From: Borreliella bissettiae DN127
Lineage (GTDB): Bacteria; Spirochaetota; Spirochaetia; Borreliales; Borreliaceae
Assembly (NCBI RefSeq): GCF_000222305.1
Contig: NC_015921.1
Location: forward strand, 620,001 to 684,000
DNA: 64,000 nucleotides
Direction: 5' to 3'
A model generated the notes under the pieces. That model was not told the DNA's origin. It saw only the letters and a list, made by a program, of their open reading frames with translations, and ran no database searches. The stretch's first letter is position 1. Each line of letters opens with the position of its first letter. The position numbers and the translations under genes are program-made. Positions 60,257-64,000 of the stretch are shown in pieces.

Positions 60257-60949
60257 ATTATTGCAAAAATCAAAAGAGGGTTAATAGTATCTTGCCAAGC
60301 TCTTGAGAACGAGCCTTTACACAGCAGTTTTATTATGTCTAAGATGGCTTTGGCAGCTAAAATAGGTGGAGCTATTGGAATAAGAGCCAACGGAGTTAAT
60401 GATATTAGCCAGATTAAATTAGAAGTTGATTTGCCAATCATAGGTATCATTAAAAAAAAATATAATAATTGCGATGTATTTATTACTCCTACCATGAAAG
60501 AGATTGATGAGCTTTGTAATGAGGGGGTAGATATAATTGCCCTTGATGCCACTTTTAGGAATAGGCCCGATGGCGTACTACTTGATGATTTTTTTGAAAA
60601 TATTAAAAAAAAATATCCAAAGCAGCTTTTGATGGCAGATATTTCTTCTTTAGATGAAGCTATTAATGCCGATAAATTGGGATTTGATTTTATTGGAACA
60701 ACTTTGTATGGCTATACAAAAAGTACTAATGGTTTGAACATTGCAGACAATGATTTTAATTTTTTAAAAACTTTACTTAATTCTAATTTGAAAGCTACTT
60801 TAATAGTGGAGGGGAAAATAGATACCCCCCTGAAAGCTCAAAAATGCTTTGAAATGGGGGTTGATTTAGTAGTTGTGGGGGGTGCTATTACAAGGCCCGC
60901 TGAGATTACTAAAAAATTTGTAGAAAAAATAAATCAGATTAAAAAATAA
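60257..60949 (+). CDS. nanE: N-acetylmannosamine-6-phosphate 2-epimerase, with a non-standard start codon
   Basis: TIM-barrel enzyme turning ManNAc-6-P into GlcNAc-6-P. The first ATG in frame (60335) is too late: the conserved NanE N-terminus [15 protein letters not shown] lies upstream in the same open frame, back to a stop at 60227. That stretch contains no ATG, GTG or TTG. A perfect AGGAGG at 60244-60249 is followed by ATA-ATT-ATT-ATT, and ATT at 60257 has ideal spacing, giving 230 residues (232 if ATA 60251). Later motifs: [11 protein letters not shown] and the C-terminal phosphate-binding VVGGAITRP. ptsG follows, 46 nt on. Confidence 0.9.
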   Translation: MIAKIKRGLIVSCQALENEPLHSSFIMSKMALAAKIGGAIGIRANGVNDISQIKLEVDLPIIGIIKKKYNNCDVFITPTMKEIDELCNEGVDIIALDATFRNRPDGVLLDDFFENIKKKYPKQLLMADISSLDEAINADKLGFDFIGTTLYGYTKSTNGLNIADNDFNFLKTLLNSNLKATLIVEGKIDTPLKAQKCFEMGVDLVVVGGAITRPAEITKKFVEKINQIKK

Positions 60950-60995
60950 TTTTTAAACTTAGGGGTTAATTTATTTTTTATTTTAGGAGGGTTTT

Positions 60996-62537
60996 ATGTT
61001 AAGGGGTTTTGAACAAGCTCAAAAATTTGGGCGTTCTTTTATGCTTCCTATTGCTATTTTGCCAGCAGCGGGGCTGCTTTTAGGAATTGGAGGTTCTCTT
61101 TCTAATCCAGAAACCGTTAGGACGTATTCTTTTTTGAATATATTTTTCTTACAATCAATTTTCAAAGTAATGAGCGCTTCAGGTTCTATTATTTTTTCAA
61201 ATTTAGCACCAATATTTTCTATTGGAATTGCTGTTGGACTTGCCAAATCAGATAAAGGTACATCCGGAATTGCAGCATTTATTGGCTACCTTGTGATGAA
61301 TGCTACTATTGGAGTTTTAATTGATGTATCAGGTAAAGCGGAGTCTTTTTCTAGTGGCGCTGTGGGTTTTGTTCTTGGTATTAAAACTTTAGAAACGGGA
61401 GTTTTTGGGGGGATTGTGGTTGGTATTTTGACTTATTATCTTCATTCTAGGTTTAACAAGGTTGATTTGCCCAAGGTCCTTGGATTTTTTTCCGGATCTA
61501 GATTTGTGCCGATTGTTGTTTCTTTTTCTAGTATTTTTCTTGCTGTTATTATGTTTCTTTTTTGGCCATTTGTACAAATTGGAATTAATAAAGTAGGAGG
61601 CTTAGTAGATTCAACCGGTTATATTGGAACACTTATTTATGGAGTTTTTTTAAGAATGCTTGGACCTTTTGGTCTTCATCATATATTTTATTTGCCATTT
61701 TGGACAACAGGCCTTGGGGGATCTGTTATTATTGATGGAAAATTGATCGAAGGGGCTCAAAATATCTTTTTTGCAGAACTTGCTGCTCAAGGTACAAATA
61801 GATTTTTTATTGGCACTAGTCGTTTTATGAGTGGACGACATATTACCATGATGTTTGGTTTGCCTGGAGCGGCACTTGCTCTATATCATACCGCAAATCG
61901 TGAGGAGAGAACAAAAGTTTTTGGTCTTTTGATGTCTTCGGCTCTAACATCATTTTTAACGGGCATAACAGAACCCCTTGAATTTTCTTTTCTTTTTGTA
62001 GCCCCTATTCTTTATGTTATTCATGCTACATTTGATGGATTTGCTTTTATGTTGGCGCATATTCTTCAAATTACAATAGGTCAGACGTTTTCTGGGGGGT
62101 TTATTGATTTTATTCTTTTTGGTGTTTTGCAGGGAAATTCAAGAACTAATTGGCTTTTGGTGCCAGTTGTAGGCATTGTTTGGTTTTTCCTTTACTACTT
62201 TACTTTTTTATTTTTAATAAAAAAGTTTGATTTTAAAACTCCTGGTAGAACGCAAGATGTAATTTCTGAAGAGCCTTCAAGCACTAAGAGTGAATTTGAG
62301 GAAAATTATGCTACTAAGGTTATTCTCGGGCTTGGTGGTGCTTCAAATATTGTTGAGCTTGATTGTTGTGCAACTAGGCTAAGAATTACAGTAAGAGATG
62401 TTTTTAAAGTTTCTGAAAAAATTTTAAAAAAAACGGGTTCTAAAGGAGTAATTATTAAAGGCAATGGGGTTCAGGTAGTTTACGGACCAGGCGTTAGTGT
62501 TCTTAAGAATGAAATAGAAGAATTACTAGAGGATTAA
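60996..62537 (+). CDS. ptsG: PTS glucose-type permease, EIICB
   Basis: 513 residues: EIIC membrane domain (about 1-410, with ITEPLEFSFLF and the GRHITMMFGLPGAALA stretch) and a C-terminal EIIB domain with the phospho-Cys458 in LDCCATRLRITV. No EIIA is fused, so a separate Crr-type EIIA is needed. It imports glucose or N-acetylglucosamine as phosphate. The nanE-ptsG pairing would favour amino-sugar or glucose entry under one promoter (inference). Strong SD AGGAGG and ATG at 60996. Confidence 0.95.
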   Translation: MLRGFEQAQKFGRSFMLPIAILPAAGLLLGIGGSLSNPETVRTYSFLNIFFLQSIFKVMSASGSIIFSNLAPIFSIGIAVGLAKSDKGTSGIAAFIGYLVMNATIGVLIDVSGKAESFSSGAVGFVLGIKTLETGVFGGIVVGILTYYLHSRFNKVDLPKVLGFFSGSRFVPIVVSFSSIFLAVIMFLFWPFVQIGINKVGGLVDSTGYIGTLIYGVFLRMLGPFGLHHIFYLPFWTTGLGGSVIIDGKLIEGAQNIFFAELAAQGTNRFFIGTSRFMSGRHITMMFGLPGAALALYHTANREERTKVFGLLMSSALTSFLTGITEPLEFSFLFVAPILYVIHATFDGFAFMLAHILQITIGQTFSGGFIDFILFGVLQGNSRTNWLLVPVVGIVWFFLYYFTFLFLIKKFDFKTPGRTQDVISEEPSSTKSEFEENYATKVILGLGGASNIVELDCCATRLRITVRDVFKVSEKILKKTGSKGVIIKGNGVQVVYGPGVSVLKNEIEELLED

Positions 62538-62541
62538 TTTT

Positions 62542-62578
62542 TTAACAAGTAATAGCCTTAAGGCTAATTACTTGTTAA
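62542..62578. terminator. Bidirectional terminator between ptsG and the alpha/beta hydrolase gene
   Basis: Long hairpin: outer 12-bp stem 62542-62553 with 62567-62578, one bulged A, inner AGCC/GGCT stem and TTAA loop. The hydrolase stop (62568-62570) lies inside the right arm. T-rich flanks on both sides. Confidence 0.85.
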
Positions 62579-63551
62579 TCTTGTTTATGAAATCAACTGC
62601 ATACTTTGTAAAGTATGATGTATTTTGGGCACTTTTGTAGCTTTGGTTTCCAATAGGTACGTGTGCGTGAGAATTTTCAAGAAGTATAATAGGAATATCT
62701 TTTTTTTCACCCCCATAATTTTTTATAAATTCGTTTATTTTTATTGGGTCTACTGTATGATCATTGGGTGTGTGGGCTATTATTAAAGGTATTTTTATTT
62801 CATCGAAATTATATGAATTTAATAATGTGACAAGGCCCATCATTGCAATAACTGCATCCACATGTTGTACTTTTGAAGAGTGGCTATTTATACTCATATG
62901 TTCTTTTCGTTTATACTCTTTTGTTTCAAATTTATTGTAACCACCTGTTATAAGATATGCAATTTGTCTTCCCCAGGGATAGTAAACGATATTTGTTCTT
63001 TTGTCATAAGGGAATATGTTAGGAGAAATTAATACCACCGAGTTTATTTCATTTGGATAGTTTGCTAAGGCCCAGATGCTGGCAGCACCCCCATTAGAGG
63101 TCCCAATTAATATTAATTTATCACCTATTAATTTGCCAATGTTAATAGCCTCATCAATGTCTTTCAGCCAATCTTGGGTAGTTATTCCCCGAAATGCATT
63201 TTTATTGTTAATTCCGTGTCCTTTAAGTCTTGTAAAAAAAATATTTGCATTAAGAGCTTTTGCAATATTATTCGGAACCGGATAAATTTCATTTTTTGAT
63301 GCTCCAAATCCATGAATATAGACCACAGAATATGAAGTTTTTTGGGCTTTTTCTTTATACCAGATTATTTCTTTTTTTGTATTGTTTTCTAAATTAAATT
63401 GCAATTCTTCTTTTAATAAGTAACTGTCAATTTCTTCTATGTTTTTAGGAATTGTTTTTTTTAAAAATTCATTTTTAAATTTTATTCTAGGACTAACTAA
63501 TATTAAGAGCAATAAGAATATAAGTATAAAAATGATATTTTTTATATTCAT
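62568..63551 (-). CDS. Membrane-anchored alpha/beta hydrolase
   Basis: 327 residues. An N-terminal membrane anchor (5-22) is followed by an alpha/beta-hydrolase fold: oxyanion loop YIHGFGASKNE near 79-88, nucleophile elbow GTSNGG with Ser152, and the catalytic His probably in ENSHAHVP near the C-terminus. Lipase or esterase activity is plausible and has been suggested for B31 BB0646, but the substrate is not evident here. ATG overlaps the bosR stop by 4 nt (ATGA), so it is co-translated with the regulator. Confidence 0.93.
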   Translation of the reverse strand: MNIKNIIFILIFLLLLILVSPRIKFKNEFLKKTIPKNIEEIDSYLLKEELQFNLENNTKKEIIWYKEKAQKTSYSVVYIHGFGASKNEIYPVPNNIAKALNANIFFTRLKGHGINNKNAFRGITTQDWLKDIDEAINIGKLIGDKLILIGTSNGGAASIWALANYPNEINSVVLISPNIFPYDKRTNIVYYPWGRQIAYLITGGYNKFETKEYKRKEHMSINSHSSKVQHVDAVIAMMGLVTLLNSYNFDEIKIPLIIAHTPNDHTVDPIKINEFIKNYGGEKKDIPIILLENSHAHVPIGNQSYKSAQNTSYFTKYAVDFINKINK

Positions 63552-64000
63552 AAAGTGATTCCCTTGTTCTCTGGTGGGATATTGTTGTTGTTATGGATAT
63601 CTTTTTTGTAGCAATTATTGCAATGCCCTGAGTAAATTATTTCAATAGATTTTGTTTCCCAGTTTTCTCCAAGCTTGTCTTTCAAAATATCTTTAATATC
63701 GTCAAGTTGAATAGGGTGGACTTGATTGCATTTGTTGCATTTAAAGTGAGCTATTGTGGAAGCCAAGCTTAGATAAAATTTTGTTTCTTTTTGATCAGTA
63801 GTTTTTATGTCTTTTAGTATATTTCTTTCTTTTAGAATATTTAATGTGTTATATACTGTTGCTTTTGACAGGCTTGGAATTTCTTTTATAAGTTTATTAT
63901 AAACTTCTTTTGCTGTAAAGTATTCTTTTGGGTTTGATGCTATGTAGAGAATGATTCTGTTTCTCGAATGAGATGCTTTCATTCCTAATTCTGATGTTAA
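63548..64000 (-). CDS. bosR: BosR, Fur/PerR-family regulator, 5' end beyond the window
   Basis: The visible 150 codons include the winged-helix DNA-binding half (TAKEVYNKLIKEIPSLSKATVYNTLNILKE), then the zinc-binding pairs CNKC in HFKCNKCNQVH and CNNC in SGHCNNC. The frame continues past the ATG at 63982 to the window edge with LTSELG, as in B31 BosR (176 residues from memory), so that ATG is internal. BosR controls RpoS-dependent virulence genes and oxidative-stress responses (established). Overlaps the hydrolase gene by 4 nt. Confidence 0.96.
   Translation of the reverse strand, partial: LTSELGMKASHSRNRIILYIASNPKEYFTAKEVYNKLIKEIPSLSKATVYNTLNILKERNILKDIKTTDQKETKFYLSLASTIAHFKCNKCNQVHPIQLDDIKDILKDKLGENWETKSIEIIYSGHCNNCYKKDIHNNNNIPPENKGITL

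Noticed and set aside
60335-60949. Starting nanE at the first ATG
   Set aside because: This discards about 26 conserved residues, and no SD precedes that ATG, whereas a perfect SD sits upstream of the ATT codons.

Overview
The window is AT-rich chromosomal DNA of a Lyme-disease spirochaete (Borrelia/Borreliella burgdorferi sensu lato). The porin/adhesin P66, the redox/virulence regulator BosR, a RecBCD locus next to pncB, and the gene order all match what I remember of the B. burgdorferi B31 chromosome from about BB0599 (cysS) to BB0647 (bosR). P66 carries species-type differences from my memory of B31, especially in the loop near residues 487-519, so a non-B31 genospecies is likely. I could not run a comparison. 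Both edges cut genes: cysS lacks its 5' part and bosR lacks its 5' part.

Layout. 1-4.5 kb (+): cysS, a membrane-anchored IPT/transglutaminase-fold protein, glyA and a DnaJ-domain membrane protein. 4.6-8.2 kb (-): p66 and lctP. 8.3-13.5 kb (+): dacA, cheD, a UvrD/Rep helicase and pepD. 13.6-14.05 kb (+): four tRNA genes (His, Arg, Leu, Gly). 14.1-19.9 kb (+): the protein-quality run tig-clpP-clpX-lon and a 50-residue basic protein. 20.0-22.2 kb (-): rpsD behind initiator tRNA, and a GNAT-CDF fusion transporter. 22.3-26.6 kb: mixed strands, with cdd, nrnA, nagZ, a CAT-anticodon tRNA and a DJ-1 family gene. 26.7-31.3 kb (-): mfd-ackA. 31.4-34.5 kb (+): an exported protein, a LysM amidase and tRNA-Asn. 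34.5-36.3 kb (-): apeB-rnmV. Then a lipoprotein, a divergent fructose PTS/kinase pair, a small exported Cys protein and tRNA-Asp. 40.7-50.7 kb (-): pncB-recC-recB-recD. 50.9-55.4 kb (+): zwf and two tandem NhaC-type antiporters. 55.5-59.2 kb (-): potABCD. Then rbgA (-), nanE-ptsG (+), and bosR with an alpha/beta hydrolase (-).

How the genes fit together. This is a scavenger's core genome. Sugars enter through ptsG and the fructose PTS. NanE feeds amino sugar carbon to glycolysis, ackA handles acetyl phosphate, and lctP probably exports or imports lactate. PotABCD, PncB and Cdd salvage polyamines, nicotinate and pyrimidine nucleosides. DacA, NagZ and the LysM amidase remodel peptidoglycan. RecBCD, Mfd and the UvrD/Rep helicase handle DNA repair. 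The + strand is T/G-rich throughout, and proteins coded on the - strand are visibly Lys/Asn/Ile-rich. This suggests that + is the leading strand here.

I see no insertion sequence, prophage, CRISPR array, toxin-antitoxin pair or defence island. The least explained items are the transglutaminase-fold protein with Ser where Cys is expected, the GNAT-CDF fusion, the basic 50-mer before rpsD, the exported CPxCG protein, nanE without a standard start codon, and a near-consensus promoter pointing antisense into tRNA-Asp.
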